Shown: positions 35,771 through 44,167 of the stretch, one piece after another
Position numbering within the stretch: the stretch's first letter is position 1
Layout of the letters: every line of letters starts with the position of its first letter
Assembly: GCF_027627575.1 (NCBI RefSeq)
Contig: NZ_CP114065.1
Coordinates: 3,968,001 to 4,032,000 of the forward strand
From: Kribbella sp. CA-293567
GTDB lineage: Bacteria > Actinomycetota > Actinomycetes > Propionibacteriales > Kribbellaceae
Direction of reading: 5' to 3'
Length of the DNA: 64,000 nucleotides
The notes under the pieces: generated by a model
Seen by the model: the letters and a program-made list of their open reading frames with translations, nothing else
Told to the model about the DNA's origin: nothing
Databases searched by the model: none
Position numbers and translations under genes: made by a program

Positions 35771-36688
35771 ATGACTGTGACCCGTGATGACGTCGAGGCC
35801 GCTGCCCACCGGATCGCCGGCCGAGTTCGCCGTACGCCGGTGCTGCGGGTCTCGCCGACGCTCAGCCTCAAGCTGGAACTGCTGCAGCACGCCGGGTCGT
35901 TCAAGCCGCGTGGAGCCTTCAACCGGCTGCTGGTCGCCAAGGAGCAGGGAGCGCTCTCCGGGCAGGGCATCGTGACCGCGTCGGGTGGCAACGCCGGGCT
36001 GGCCGGGGCGTACGCCGCCCGCGAGCTCGGCGTACCGGCGCGGATCTTCGTTCCGATGACGGCACCCGCAACGAAGGTCGCCCGGTTGCGCACTCTCGAT
36101 GCCGACGTGGTCCAGATCGGCAGCGAGTACGCCGAGGCGTACGAGGCCGCTGTCGCCGAGGCCGAGCGGACGGGCGCGTTGCTGCTGCACGCCTATGACC
36201 AGCCCGAGGTGGTGGCCGGTCAGGGGACGATCGGGTTGGAACTGCTGGCGGAGGCCGAGTTCGACACCGTCCTGGTCGCGGTCGGCGGCGGTGGTCTGGT
36301 CGGAGGGATCGCGACGGCGCTCGGCGATCGGGCGCAGGTCGTCGGGATCGAGCCGGAGTCGGCACCCACTTTGGCCAGGACGCTCGACGCGGGTGAGCTG
36401 GTCGACGTACAGGTCGGTGGGGTGGCGGCTGACTCGCTCGGGGCGCGGCGGTTCGGGGCGCTGGCTTTCGAGGCCGTCCGGGCCAACGGCGTGCGGTCGG
36501 TGCTAGTTTCCGACGACTCGATTGTCGCGGCCCGCGACGAGCTGTGGCGTGAATACCAGCTCGCTGTCGAGCACGGCGCCGCGGTCGCCTACGCGGCTCT
36601 GCAGAGCGGCGCCTACCGGCCGGCCGCCGGCGAGCGCGTCGTCGCGATCATCTGCGGCGCGAACACCGACCTCTCGACGATCGGCTGA
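35771..36688 (+). CDS. Threonine/serine dehydratase-like PLP enzyme
   Basis: Fold-type II PLP enzyme of 305 residues. The PLP Lys is in GSFKPRGAFNRL, the substrate loop is ASGGNAGLAGAYA (ASSGNHG in many relatives), and the phosphate-binding glycine loop is GGGGLVGG. It would convert threonine or serine to a keto acid and ammonia; racemase activity is an alternative in this branch. No regulatory ACT domain is present, so it is of the catabolic, short form. ATG 35771 follows CAGGGT by seven bases and may be leaderless. The stop codon falls inside a tandem repeat. Confidence 0.85.
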   Translation: MTVTRDDVEAAAHRIAGRVRRTPVLRVSPTLSLKLELLQHAGSFKPRGAFNRLLVAKEQGALSGQGIVTASGGNAGLAGAYAARELGVPARIFVPMTAPATKVARLRTLDADVVQIGSEYAEAYEAAVAEAERTGALLLHAYDQPEVVAGQGTIGLELLAEAEFDTVLVAVGGGGLVGGIATALGDRAQVVGIEPESAPTLARTLDAGELVDVQVGGVAADSLGARRFGALAFEAVRANGVRSVLVSDDSIVAARDELWREYQLAVEHGAAVAYAALQSGAYRPAAGERVVAIICGANTDLSTIG

Positions 36689-36772
36689 TGCGCGGAACCG
36701 GACCGACGATCGGCTCACGTGCGGAACCGGACCGACGATCGGCTGACGCGCGGAACCGGACCGACGATCGGC
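36675..36772. repeat. 29-bp tandem repeat, 3.4 copies, between convergent genes
   Basis: Units at 36675-36703, 36704-36732 and 36733-36761 plus an 11-base partial, each starting CGACGATCGGCT and ending GCGGAACCGGAC. The first unit includes the last codons and stop of the dehydratase gene, which appears to be the source of the duplication. Each unit can fold CCGA/TCGG into a small hairpin. The array ends four bases before the stop of the convergent rhomboid gene. Confidence 0.9.
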
Positions 36773-36776
36773 GGGC

Positions 36777-37400
36777 TCAGATCACCGGCTTCGGCTGCGC
36801 CGTCTTGGAGCGGTCGTCGGACAGCACCCAGGCGGCGAAGACCCCCGCGATGCCGCCGAACAGGTGGCCCTGCCAGGAGATCCCGTCCTGCGGGAGCAGA
36901 CCGCCGAGCAGGGCGCTGCCCCAGACCAGCACGACGATCACGCCGATCGCGACCTGACCGAGGCGGCGGTTGAACAGGCCGCGCGCGATCAGGTAGGCGG
37001 CGAAGCCGAAGACCAGGCCGCTGGCGCCGATCGTGATCGTGTTCGGCGGTGAGATCAGCCAGGTGCCGAAACCGCCGATCGTGGTCACGATCGCGGTCAC
37101 CGAGAACAGCCGCAGCGCGCCGCTGACCGCGATCAGCGCGCCGAGCGTGACCAGTGGCAGCGTGTTGGAGATCAGGTGCCCGAACCCGAGATGCAGGAAC
37201 GGCGAGGTCAGGATGCCGAACAGGCCGTCGGGATCGCGGGCGATGATCCCGTACTGGTCGAGCTCGCCGTTCAGCGCGGTGTCCACGGTCTCGCTCAGCC
37301 ACATCAGCCCGATCAGCGCGACCAGCAGCTTCAGTCCGCTGCTGATCCTGGCGCCGTCGACGACGCCGCGGGTACGCCGCGCTGGGGTCGGGTAGCTCAT
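36777..37400 (-). CDS. Rhomboid family intramembrane serine protease
   Basis: Polytopic protease of 207 residues. Six hydrophobic segments are evident; the catalytic Ser is in GASGLVFG and the His in SWQGHLFGGI on the last helix, with HLGFGHLISNTLPL (HxxxN loop) between the first and second helices. ATG 37400 gives the usual short N-terminal tail; a frame extending to 38444 is antisense to the MFS gene. Substrates are unknown. Confidence 0.92.
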   Translation of the reverse strand: MSYPTPARRTRGVVDGARISSGLKLLVALIGLMWLSETVDTALNGELDQYGIIARDPDGLFGILTSPFLHLGFGHLISNTLPLVTLGALIAVSGALRLFSVTAIVTTIGGFGTWLISPPNTITIGASGLVFGFAAYLIARGLFNRRLGQVAIGVIVVLVWGSALLGGLLPQDGISWQGHLFGGIAGVFAAWVLSDDRSKTAQPKPVI

Positions 37401-37475
37401 GCACCAACTCTGCCCGATCCGGCCAAACCGGGGCGCCTCCGGCGCGCGAGCCGTCGCGCGACACGCCGGAAAGTT

Positions 37476-37499
37476 GGAGTTGCAGGAACCTGCAACTCC
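37476..37499. promoter_or_regulatory. Perfect inverted repeat, 11-bp arms, 2-bp centre
   Basis: GGAGTTGCAGG and its exact complement flank AA, between the divergent rhomboid and MFS genes, 145 bp before the MFS start. The small centre favours a protein operator (TetR or MarR size) over an RNA hairpin. The rest of 37401-37643 shows one further hairpin and no gene. Confidence 0.6.
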
Positions 37500-37559
37500 G
37501 GTCCGGGGTGTGGGCGTGGCGCTGCGTGATCGGATCGGCTCGGTCACACTGGATGACAC

Positions 37560-37594
37560 GATCGCGATACCCGCGGTAACCGGCGGGCGCGATC
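37560..37594 (+). promoter_or_regulatory. Strong hairpin in the leader of the MFS exporter gene
   Basis: GATCGCG plus CCCGC pair with GCGGG plus CGCGATC: 12 bp with a three-base bulge and the loop GGTAACCG. It ends 49 bases before the MFS start codon, positioned like an attenuator. A long frame (37399-37704) crosses it and could serve as a leader peptide, which is only a possibility. Confidence 0.5.
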
Positions 37595-37643
37595 GCTTCT
37601 GGACCGCCTCACACGACCCAGAATCCGGAGGGGATCTCTCGCG

Positions 37644-38867
37644 ATGCCGATCGCTGTCTACGTCCTGGGCCTGGCCATCTTCGCCCAGGGCACGTCGGAG
37701 CTGATGCTGGCCGGTCTGCTGCCGGAGCTCTCGGCCGACCTCGGCGTCTCCATCCCGGCGGCGGGGCTGCTGATCTCGGCGTTCGCGGTCGGCATGCTGG
37801 TCGGGGCCCCGGTGCTGGCGGTCGTGACCCTGCGGTGGCCGCGGCGAACAGCCCTGCTGGTCTTCCTGGCCCTGTTCGCGCTGAGCCACGTCGCCGGTGC
37901 CCTCACCCCGAACTACGAGGTGCTGCTGGTCACCCGGGTGGTCGGCGCGTTCGTGTACGCCGGGTTCTGGGCGGTCGCCGCCGTCACGGCGGTCGGGCTG
38001 GTCCCGGTGACGTCGCGCGCCCGGGCGATGAGCGTGGTCACCGGCGGCCTCACGATCGCGACCATCGTCGGGCTGCCGGCCGGCACGGTGATCGGTCAGC
38101 ACCTGGGCTGGCGGGCGGCGTTCTGGGCGGTCGGCATCCTGTCGGTCTGCGCGATGGCCGGCGTCCTGGCGACCATCCCGCTCGGCCGGCCCGACCCCGC
38201 CCGGACTCCCCGCCTCGGCGCGGAGCTGCGCGCGATGGTCAACCCGCGGCTGTGGCTGTCCTACGCCACCACCGCGTTCGTCACCGCCGCGATCCTGGTC
38301 GTCTTCAGCTACCTCGCTCCGCTGCTCACCGAAACGACCGGCCTGCACTCCAGCGCGGTGCCGGCCGTCCTCGCCCTGTACGGCGTGGGCTCGCTGATCG
38401 GCATCACCATCGGCGGCCGGTACGCCGACGCGATGCCGTTCCACACCCTGGCGATCGGGATCACCGGACTGTGCGCCCTGTCGGTCGTCCTCGCCGTCTG
38501 GGCGACCGTGCCGGTGGTGGCGATCGCGACGATCTTCCTGCTCGGCGGCTTCGGCTTCGCGGTCAACCCGGCGCTCAACGCGCGGGTCTTCAGCCTCGCC
38601 GGTGACGCGCCGACCCTGGCCACGGCGGTCAACTTCTCCTCGTTCAACGTCGGGATCACGATCGGTCCGTGGCTGGGCGGCCTGGCCATCACCGGCGGCG
38701 CCGGCTACCAGACGCTCGGCTGGATCGCAGTCGCGCTCGGACTCGTCGCCCTCGGCACGGTCGTGCTCGCCGTGCTGCTGCCGCTGCCCACGACGACCGG
38801 CCGGCCGTCGCCGGTGGACACCACAGTGATGCCCACCGGCCGCCGGACCGAAGCCACCGGGATCTAG
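37644..38867 (+). CDS. Cmx/CmrA-type MFS drug exporter (chloramphenicol efflux family)
   Basis: Twelve-helix major facilitator of 407 residues. The first helix PIAVYVLGLAIFAQGTSELM, the LAGLLPELSADLGVSIPAAG segment and the motif RWPRRTALL in the 2-3 loop closely follow the Cmx/CmlR group of actinobacterial chloramphenicol exporters. Start ATG 37644 has GGAGGGG upstream. The leader carries a palindrome and a GC hairpin, consistent with inducible expression. Drug specificity is inferred from family resemblance only; arabinose-type exporters are related. It ends ten bases from the convergent APC permease gene. Confidence 0.85.
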   Translation: MPIAVYVLGLAIFAQGTSELMLAGLLPELSADLGVSIPAAGLLISAFAVGMLVGAPVLAVVTLRWPRRTALLVFLALFALSHVAGALTPNYEVLLVTRVVGAFVYAGFWAVAAVTAVGLVPVTSRARAMSVVTGGLTIATIVGLPAGTVIGQHLGWRAAFWAVGILSVCAMAGVLATIPLGRPDPARTPRLGAELRAMVNPRLWLSYATTAFVTAAILVVFSYLAPLLTETTGLHSSAVPAVLALYGVGSLIGITIGGRYADAMPFHTLAIGITGLCALSVVLAVWATVPVVAIATIFLLGGFGFAVNPALNARVFSLAGDAPTLATAVNFSSFNVGITIGPWLGGLAITGGAGYQTLGWIAVALGLVALGTVVLAVLLPLPTTTGRPSPVDTTVMPTGRRTEATGI

Positions 38868-38877
38868 AACCCGGCGG

Positions 38878-40290
38878 TCAGTTCACCGGCCCTCTCGGGT
38901 CGAGGTGGCTCGGGTCGAAGTCGGACTTACGGTTGAACACGTACTTGTTCAGCACCCACGTCAGCGCCCACAGACCGACGCCGATGATCATCAGGTAACC
39001 GGCGATCTTGTAGTCCTGCTTGGCCCGGCCCGACAGCGGGCTGGCCAGGTAGACGCACAGCACCACACCGAGCACCGGCAGCACCGTGGGGGCGTGGAAG
39101 TGCTTGTGCCCGACCTGGTCCCGGCGCAGTACCAGCACGGCGACGTTGACGATCGCGAACACGCACAGCAGCAGGAACGCGGTCGTGCCGCCGAGCGCGG
39201 TCAGATCGGCGTACCCGATCAGCAGGAACGCCAGCAGGGTGGTGAACAGGATCGCCACCCACGGCGTCCGGCGGCGGTGCAGGACGCGGCCGAGCGGGCC
39301 GGGCAGCACCTTCTCGTGGGACATGCCGTAGAGCAGCCGGCTGGCCATCAGCATGTTGATCAGCGCCGAGTTGGCCACCGCGAACATCGTGATCCAGGCG
39401 AAGATCTCGATCGGGAAGTCCGGGGCGCCGGCCTGGATCACCTTCAGCAGCGGCGTGGCGCCCTTGTTCAGCTCCTCCGGAGAGACCAGCGAGACCGCCG
39501 AGATCGCGACCAGGACGTAGATGACGCCGGTGACGCTGAGACCGATCAGCATCACCTTGGGGAAGATCCTGACCGGGTCCTTGGTCTCCTCGGCCATGTT
39601 CACCGAGTCCTCGAAGCCGACCATCGCGAAGAAGGCCAGCGCGGTGGCCGCGGTCACCGCGCTGAACGGTGACTCGCCGTCGGGGGTGTTGAACTGGGTC
39701 AGCCGCGAGGTGTCGCCGTCGCCGTGGGCCAGCGCCCAGGCGCCGACCCCGATCACGATCAGCAGACCGCTCAGCTCGATACAGGTCAGCACCACGTTCG
39801 CCTTCACGCTCTCACCGACACCGCGAAGGTTGACCAGGGCAATCAGTGCCATGAAGGCGAGCGCGGTGATCATCAGCACCGTGCCGCGCTCGGGGTCGAT
39901 CTTGGTGGCCTTGAAGAAGTTCTCCGCGAACGCCTTCGACGCGCTGGAGGCCGAGGTCAGCCCCGAGCACATCACCGCGAAGGTGAGCAGGAAGGTGAGG
40001 AAGTGGATCCCGAACGCCTTGTGCGTGTAGACCGCCGCACCACCGGCCTTCGGGTACTTCGTCACCAGCTCGAGGTAACTCGTTGCCGTCAGCATCGCCA
40101 CGATGAACGCGCACAGGAACGGCAGCCAGACCGCGCCACCGACCTCGCCGGCCACCTTGCCGGTCAGGGCGTAGACCCCGGTGCCGAGGATGTCGCCGAC
40201 CACGAACAGCAGCAACAGGCCGGGGCCCATCACCCGCTTCAGTTCAGGACGGTCCTTCGTCTCAGCGGGTGCGCTCGCACTCTCGCTCAT
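38878..40290 (-). CDS. APC family amino acid permease
   Basis: Membrane transporter of 470 residues with about 12 helices. The first helix has the APC signature GPGLLLLFVVGDILGTGVYALTG, and GFEDSVNMAEETKDPVRIFPK is the conserved loop between helices 6 and 7. ATG 40290 has GGGAGG four bases upstream; the frame extending to 40464 is not supported. It probably imports or exchanges amino acids or polyamines; the substrate is not readable. Confidence 0.9.
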   Translation of the reverse strand: MSESASAPAETKDRPELKRVMGPGLLLLFVVGDILGTGVYALTGKVAGEVGGAVWLPFLCAFIVAMLTATSYLELVTKYPKAGGAAVYTHKAFGIHFLTFLLTFAVMCSGLTSASSASKAFAENFFKATKIDPERGTVLMITALAFMALIALVNLRGVGESVKANVVLTCIELSGLLIVIGVGAWALAHGDGDTSRLTQFNTPDGESPFSAVTAATALAFFAMVGFEDSVNMAEETKDPVRIFPKVMLIGLSVTGVIYVLVAISAVSLVSPEELNKGATPLLKVIQAGAPDFPIEIFAWITMFAVANSALINMLMASRLLYGMSHEKVLPGPLGRVLHRRRTPWVAILFTTLLAFLLIGYADLTALGGTTAFLLLCVFAIVNVAVLVLRRDQVGHKHFHAPTVLPVLGVVLCVYLASPLSGRAKQDYKIAGYLMIIGVGLWALTWVLNKYVFNRKSDFDPSHLDPRGPVN

Positions 40291-40467
40291 CCTGCCTCCC
40301 AGGTCTCTCGAAGTCGTCACATCGTCCCACCGGATCGGGCTCGGCGCGTGCCGAGGCAGGTCACGGTGTGGTCGCAACGGGTCGACGCCGGGTAACAGTC
40401 TTGCCGGGCCGTGCGTGGTGGCGGCTAGAGTCGCGGCGCTGTGGCAACGCGACGAAGGAGGCACGTC

Positions 40468-40893
40468 TTGGAACCGACCGGCCGGTGGAGGTCCGTCGTT
40501 CGTGCTGTCCTGCTGGGCGGTGCGGCAGTGGCGGCCGTACTGCGCCTGACGCGCGCGGGGCTGCTCTTCGTCACGGTCGTCGGCAACAGCATGGAGCCGA
40601 CCCTCGATCCCGGCGACCGGGTGATCGCTCTCCGCCGGCGGGTGGCGCGGCCCCTGCGGGTCGGCGACATCGTGGTGCTGAAGGCGGACGGCCGCAACCT
40701 GATCAAGCGCCTCGCCGCGACCGGCGGGATGGAAGTCCCCGCGGAGCCCGGGCGGACCGTGCCGCCCGGGTCGTTGTGGCTGCTCGGCGACGGGCAGGAG
40801 AGCTTCGACTCACGGCACTTCGGTGCGGTCGCTGACGACGAGGTGATCGGCCTGGTGGTCCGCCGGCTGTGGGGAGACCCCCGGCGCGGGTGA
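40468..40893 (+). CDS. S26 family signal peptidase, compact form
   Basis: Membrane-anchored leader peptidase of 141 residues. One N-terminal helix (VVRAVLLGGAAVAAVLRL) precedes the catalytic Ser in VVGNSMEPTLDPGDRV, the general-base Lys in NLIKRLAA and the box E segment SFDSRHFGAV. A TTG at 40468 with AAGGAGG six bases before it is the best start; a GTG nine codons earlier is likely just after the transcription start (TAGAGT at 40426). It is too small for a general LepB and resembles peptidases dedicated to one substrate. It is convergent to, and overlaps by 84 bp, the ABC exporter of the disulfide-peptide operon, so I infer it trims that peptide. Confidence 0.85.
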   Translation: MEPTGRWRSVVRAVLLGGAAVAAVLRLTRAGLLFVTVVGNSMEPTLDPGDRVIALRRRVARPLRVGDIVVLKADGRNLIKRLAATGGMEVPAEPGRTVPPGSLWLLGDGQESFDSRHFGAVADDEVIGLVVRRLWGDPRRG

Positions 40894-42750
40894 CGGATCG
40901 GCGTACCCGGTGCTCTGCAGGCGGAACAGTTCGGCGTACAGGCCGTCGGCGGCGATCAGGGCGTGATGGTTGCCCTGCTCCACGATCTCGCCCTGATCGA
41001 CGACCACGATCAGGTCCGCGTCCCGGACGGCGTTGAGCCGGTGCGACACCAGCAGCCGGGTCCGGCCCTGGGTCACCTCCGACACCACCCGATGCAGCTC
41101 GTACTCCGCGCGGGCGTCGAGCCCGGAGCTCGGTTCGTCCAGCAGCAGCAGGTCGCGATCGGCGCGCATCAGCATCCTGGCGATCGCCAGCCGCTGCCAC
41201 TGCCCGCCGGACAGATAGCTGCCGCCGGGCGCTTGGTCTGCTTCGCCGTCCGGTAGCTCGTCGTCCGGCGCCTCGTCGAGGAACATCCGGGTCAGGGCCG
41301 TGTCGAAACCTCTCGGCAACGCGTCCAGCGTCGCGCCGAGCCCGACCTGGTCGGCCGCGGTCCGGATCCGTTCGAGGTCGTCCATGGCCGGCAGATCACC
41401 GAGGCCGATGTTCGCGCGGGCGCTGAGGTCGTAGCTGACGAAGTCCTGGAAGACCGACCCGATCCGGTTCCGCAACGAAGCCGGATCGAGGTCCCGCAGA
41501 TCTTCGCCGTCCCACCGGATCTCGCCGCGCTCCGGGTCGTACAGGCGGCAGAGCAGCTTCACCAGGGTGCTCTTGCCCGCGCCGTTCGGCCCGACAACAG
41601 CCACCGACGAACCAGCCGGGATGCGGAGACTGACGCCACGCAGGGTCCAGGGCAGGTCCTCGCGGTAGCGGAACCAGACATCTTGCAGTTCGACACCGCT
41701 GCGCAGCGCCGGCGCTGTCTTGCCTTCCCGGACCGGCAGGTCCGGTTCGAGGGCGAGCAGTTCGTCGAACCGGCCCAGGGTCAGCGCCAGTTCGTCGAAG
41801 CGGGCGACCAGGACAGCGAGTTCCGCCGTACCGGCAGTCACGGCGGCCAGGGCCGCCAGGAACAGTACGACGTCGCCGGCGCCGAGCTGGCCGGACGCGA
41901 CCGAACGGGCGACCCAGACCAGCGCGATCGCGAACGGCACCACCGAGACCAGATCGAGCCCGATCCGGGCCACCGCCATCCGGCGGTCCATCCGGCGCTG
42001 ACCCCGGTGGGTGGTCGCCAGTTCGGCCATCATCAGGTCACGGAAGTAGCGGCCGAGACCGAACAGCCGGATCTCCTTGGCCGCCGCGGCCTGGGTCTGC
42101 AGCATCGAGTAGAACAACTGCTTACGCTCGGCCGGACTCAGCTCGGCCTGCAACGAGAAGCGTTCCCGGCTCAGCCGCAGCTCGACGAGCAACTGCGGCA
42201 CGGCGGCGAGCACGGCCAGCAGCGTGATGAGCGGATGGATCAACCACAGCGCCACCAGGAACCCGGCCAGCGTGATCACGCGCTGCACGGTCCCGGTCAG
42301 CGTCCGCAGGATCTGGGTCGGGGCGTACTCCCCCGCCTCCAGCGCGAGCCGCAGCTTGTCGTGGAAGGCCGGTTGCTCGAAGTAGCCGAGGCCGGCGAAC
42401 CCGTTGACCTTCGTGAACAGTTTCTCCTTGGTGGCAGCCGCGACTCGCCGGCTCAGCTCCGACTCCGCCAGGTTGAGCAGAGTGGGCACGAGCTGTGACA
42501 CCGCGGTCGCCGCGATCAGGCCGACGGCGATACCCACCAGGACGCCGAGCCGGGCCGAGTCGGTGATGGCGTCGATCAGCGCCTTGGTGAGCCAGCCGAT
42601 CGCCACCGGCACGGCGCCGAGCAGCACCGCGCCGGACAGCACCAGCCCCGACCGGATCGGATCGATCGCGAAGACGAGCCGGACGGCCGCCGCCGCCCGG
42701 ACGACGAGGGTCGCGGCCCGCCGGACGATCGCCGTCAGCACGCTGGTCAA
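40810..42750 (-). CDS. ABC exporter, fused membrane and ATPase domains
   Basis: Half-transporter of 646 residues. A six-helix membrane domain covers about residues 1-330 and the ATPase follows: Walker A GPNGAGKST near 387, LSGGQWQRLAIARML near 519, Walker B LLLLDEPSSGLD and LVSHRL. A 30-residue acidic insert (about 485-515) lies before the signature. There is no C39 peptidase domain, so cleavage of any peptide cargo must come from another enzyme. TTG 42750 overlaps the TGA of the redoxin gene by four bases. The C-terminal ~27 codons run antisense to the signal peptidase gene. Cargo is most likely the 8-Cys peptide encoded at the head of the operon. Confidence 0.9.
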   Translation of the reverse strand: MTSVLTAIVRRAATLVVRAAAAVRLVFAIDPIRSGLVLSGAVLLGAVPVAIGWLTKALIDAITDSARLGVLVGIAVGLIAATAVSQLVPTLLNLAESELSRRVAAATKEKLFTKVNGFAGLGYFEQPAFHDKLRLALEAGEYAPTQILRTLTGTVQRVITLAGFLVALWLIHPLITLLAVLAAVPQLLVELRLSRERFSLQAELSPAERKQLFYSMLQTQAAAAKEIRLFGLGRYFRDLMMAELATTHRGQRRMDRRMAVARIGLDLVSVVPFAIALVWVARSVASGQLGAGDVVLFLAALAAVTAGTAELAVLVARFDELALTLGRFDELLALEPDLPVREGKTAPALRSGVELQDVWFRYREDLPWTLRGVSLRIPAGSSVAVVGPNGAGKSTLVKLLCRLYDPERGEIRWDGEDLRDLDPASLRNRIGSVFQDFVSYDLSARANIGLGDLPAMDDLERIRTAADQVGLGATLDALPRGFDTALTRMFLDEAPDDELPDGEADQAPGGSYLSGGQWQRLAIARMLMRADRDLLLLDEPSSGLDARAEYELHRVVSEVTQGRTRLLVSHRLNAVRDADLIVVVDQGEIVEQGNHHALIAADGLYAELFRLQSTGYADPSPAPGVSPQPADHQADHLVVSDRTEVP

Positions 42751-43307
42751 GACCGGATCGGTACCGCGGCCGCGATCTCGTCGAGATCCCCACCGACCCT
42801 GGTGACCCGGCCGTCGGCGCCGACCAGCACGTAGTTCGGGTACATCGCGATCCCGAGTGCCTGATGGATCGCGCCGTCGGCGGGGTGCTCGACGATCACC
42901 CGGGCGTGCGCGCTGAACTCCCCGACCAGCGTGCCGCCGTCGCCCTCGTCGTCCGCGATCACCACGATGCCCGCCTCGCCGCGCCGGCGGCGGGCCTCGA
43001 GCATCTCGATCAGCCGCGGCCGCGCGGCCTCGCAGCCACCGCAGCCGGGCGCGGCGAACGCGATCAACGTCTCGGTGGACCGCAGATCGGCTTCGGTCAG
43101 CTGACCGTCGGTCGCTTCGGTGGTGAAGTCCGGTACGGGCGCGCCGACCCTGATCTGCGGCAGCACCGACAACGGCGCCGAACCGTCGAAGTCGCGGAGC
43201 AACTCGTCGTGGCGGCGGAGCTTGCGGATCACCGCGGTGGTCAGCAGCAGGTTGAGCACCAGGAGGAGACCGAGCAGAACGAGAGCGGCCACGAGAACAG
43301 GCGACAT
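42747..43307 (-). CDS. TlpA/MauD-like membrane-anchored thiol-disulfide protein
   Basis: Redoxin of 186 residues. An N-terminal membrane helix (LVAALVLLGLLLVLNLLLTTAVI) anchors a thioredoxin-fold domain on the outside. The active site is APGCGGCEAARPRL (CGGC), and YPNYVLVGADGRV contains the cis-Pro region. MauD in methylamine-utilisation clusters has this role for the disulfide-rich small subunit. AGGAGA stands seven bases before the ATG. It lies between the MauE-like and ABC exporter genes, consistent with oxidation or isomerisation of disulfides in the exported peptide. Confidence 0.9.
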   Translation of the reverse strand: MSPVLVAALVLLGLLLVLNLLLTTAVIRKLRRHDELLRDFDGSAPLSVLPQIRVGAPVPDFTTEATDGQLTEADLRSTETLIAFAAPGCGGCEAARPRLIEMLEARRRRGEAGIVVIADDEGDGGTLVGEFSAHARVIVEHPADGAIHQALGIAMYPNYVLVGADGRVTRVGGDLDEIAAAVPIRS

Positions 43308-43352
43308 GGGGGAATCTCCTCAGCGCGGAAAGACAGGGTCAGGAAAATAGCG

Positions 43353-43865
43353 TCAGGAAGCGAACAGGGCGATCAGGTGGTCGAGCGAGATCGCCACCGC
43401 GGCCAGGACCACGGCGATGGCGGCGACCAGGAGCATGACGGCCGGCTGGGACCAGGCACTGCCCAGGTCGCCAAGGAGAACAATGGCAAGAGCCGTGCCG
43501 GCCAGCGCCGTGAGGACCACGTTGCGGACGACGTGCGGCCAGCCGAGATCGGCTTTCACCGCTCCGAAACAGGCGCAGGGCAACGGCGCGGGCGCTCTGG
43601 CCGAACGCAGCGCGACCAGGGCGAACGCCGCGAACAGCACGACCGCGAGCGCGAGGCCGGCCGGGAGCGTGGCGGGAACGAGGCTCGCCACCGCCGCCAG
43701 CAGCTCGGCGCCGATCACCGTCCAGGCGACGGTTCTGCTGACACCGCGGGGTACCAGGGTGCCGACCGCGGTGACGAAAGGTCCGGGATCCCGGACCTTC
43801 GCCACCGCGGCGGTGCCCAGCACGACCGCGATCAGCAGTCCGACACCAGTGGAGAACAGTGTCAT
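43353..43865 (-). CDS. MauE/DoxX family redox-associated membrane protein
   Basis: Four-helix membrane protein of 170 residues. The signature is LPCACFGAVK after the third helix, matching the conserved Cys-x-Cys of MauE proteins. The helices are STGVGLLIAVVLGTAAVA, WTVIGAELLAAVASLV, AGLALAVVLFAAFALVAL and VMLLVAAIAVVLAAVA. MauE with MauD is required for disulfide formation in the methylamine dehydrogenase small subunit. It lies 28 bp downstream of the Cys-rich peptide gene and 45 bp upstream of the redoxin gene. No strong ribosome site precedes the ATG, so expression may depend on upstream translation. Confidence 0.88.
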   Translation of the reverse strand: MTLFSTGVGLLIAVVLGTAAVAKVRDPGPFVTAVGTLVPRGVSRTVAWTVIGAELLAAVASLVPATLPAGLALAVVLFAAFALVALRSARAPAPLPCACFGAVKADLGWPHVVRNVVLTALAGTALAIVLLGDLGSAWSQPAVMLLVAAIAVVLAAVAISLDHLIALFAS

Positions 43866-43893
43866 CGTGACGACCGCTGGATGCTGGAGTCGA

Positions 43894-44103
43894 TCAACAG
43901 ACGTGCTGCGTCCGGCGGCAACCGCTGCGGAGCCAGCGACGCTCGCACACGTCGTAGTAGCAGGTGCTGCACTGAACGAAGCGGCCTGAGCTGTCGCAGT
44001 AGCTACAGGCGCCACGCGGCTGCTCACAAGGTGCGGCGGCGGCTTCCGTCGTACCGAGTGTCTTGCTCAGCATCCAGTCGCCCATGCGGGTGAGAACGGA
44101 CAT
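43894..44103 (-). CDS. Cysteine-rich small peptide precursor (8 Cys, 69 residues)
   Basis: First gene of the operon. A leader of about 24 residues (MSVLTRMGDWMLSKTLGTTE then four Ala) precedes a core with eight Cys in roughly 45 residues, spaced as PC, ACSYC, QCSTC, DVC, SGC and a terminal Cys. The AAAA/P junction resembles a signal-peptidase site. The ribosome site AAGGAGG five bases before ATG is among the best in the window, so high expression is expected. I do not recognise the family. The count suits four disulfides; the downstream MauE, redoxin and exporter genes support an exported disulfide-bonded product (bacteriocin, toxin, signal, or a MauA-like electron carrier). Confidence 0.75.
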   Translation of the reverse strand: MSVLTRMGDWMLSKTLGTTEAAAAPCEQPRGACSYCDSSGRFVQCSTCYYDVCERRWLRSGCRRTQHVC

Positions 44104-44167
44104 GAACCCTCCTTCAAAGCTGTCGGGGCGGACGGCTGGTCACCAACCGCCCGGCAAATTTTGGCCG

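Noticed and set aside
37401..38444. N-terminal extension of the rhomboid gene by 348 codons
   Set aside because: The extension runs antisense to the MFS exporter and is Arg/Asp/Gly-rich; rhomboid homology begins at the ATG at 37400.
40468..44103. Lanthipeptide or other enzyme-modified RiPP cluster
   Set aside because: No LanB/LanC/LanM, radical SAM, YcaO or C39 peptidase gene is present; only redox, export and S26 functions adjoin the precursor.
40468..44103. Methylamine dehydrogenase (mau) cluster
   Set aside because: MauE- and MauD-like genes occur, but there is no MauB large subunit or MauG, and the small peptide is shorter than MauA.
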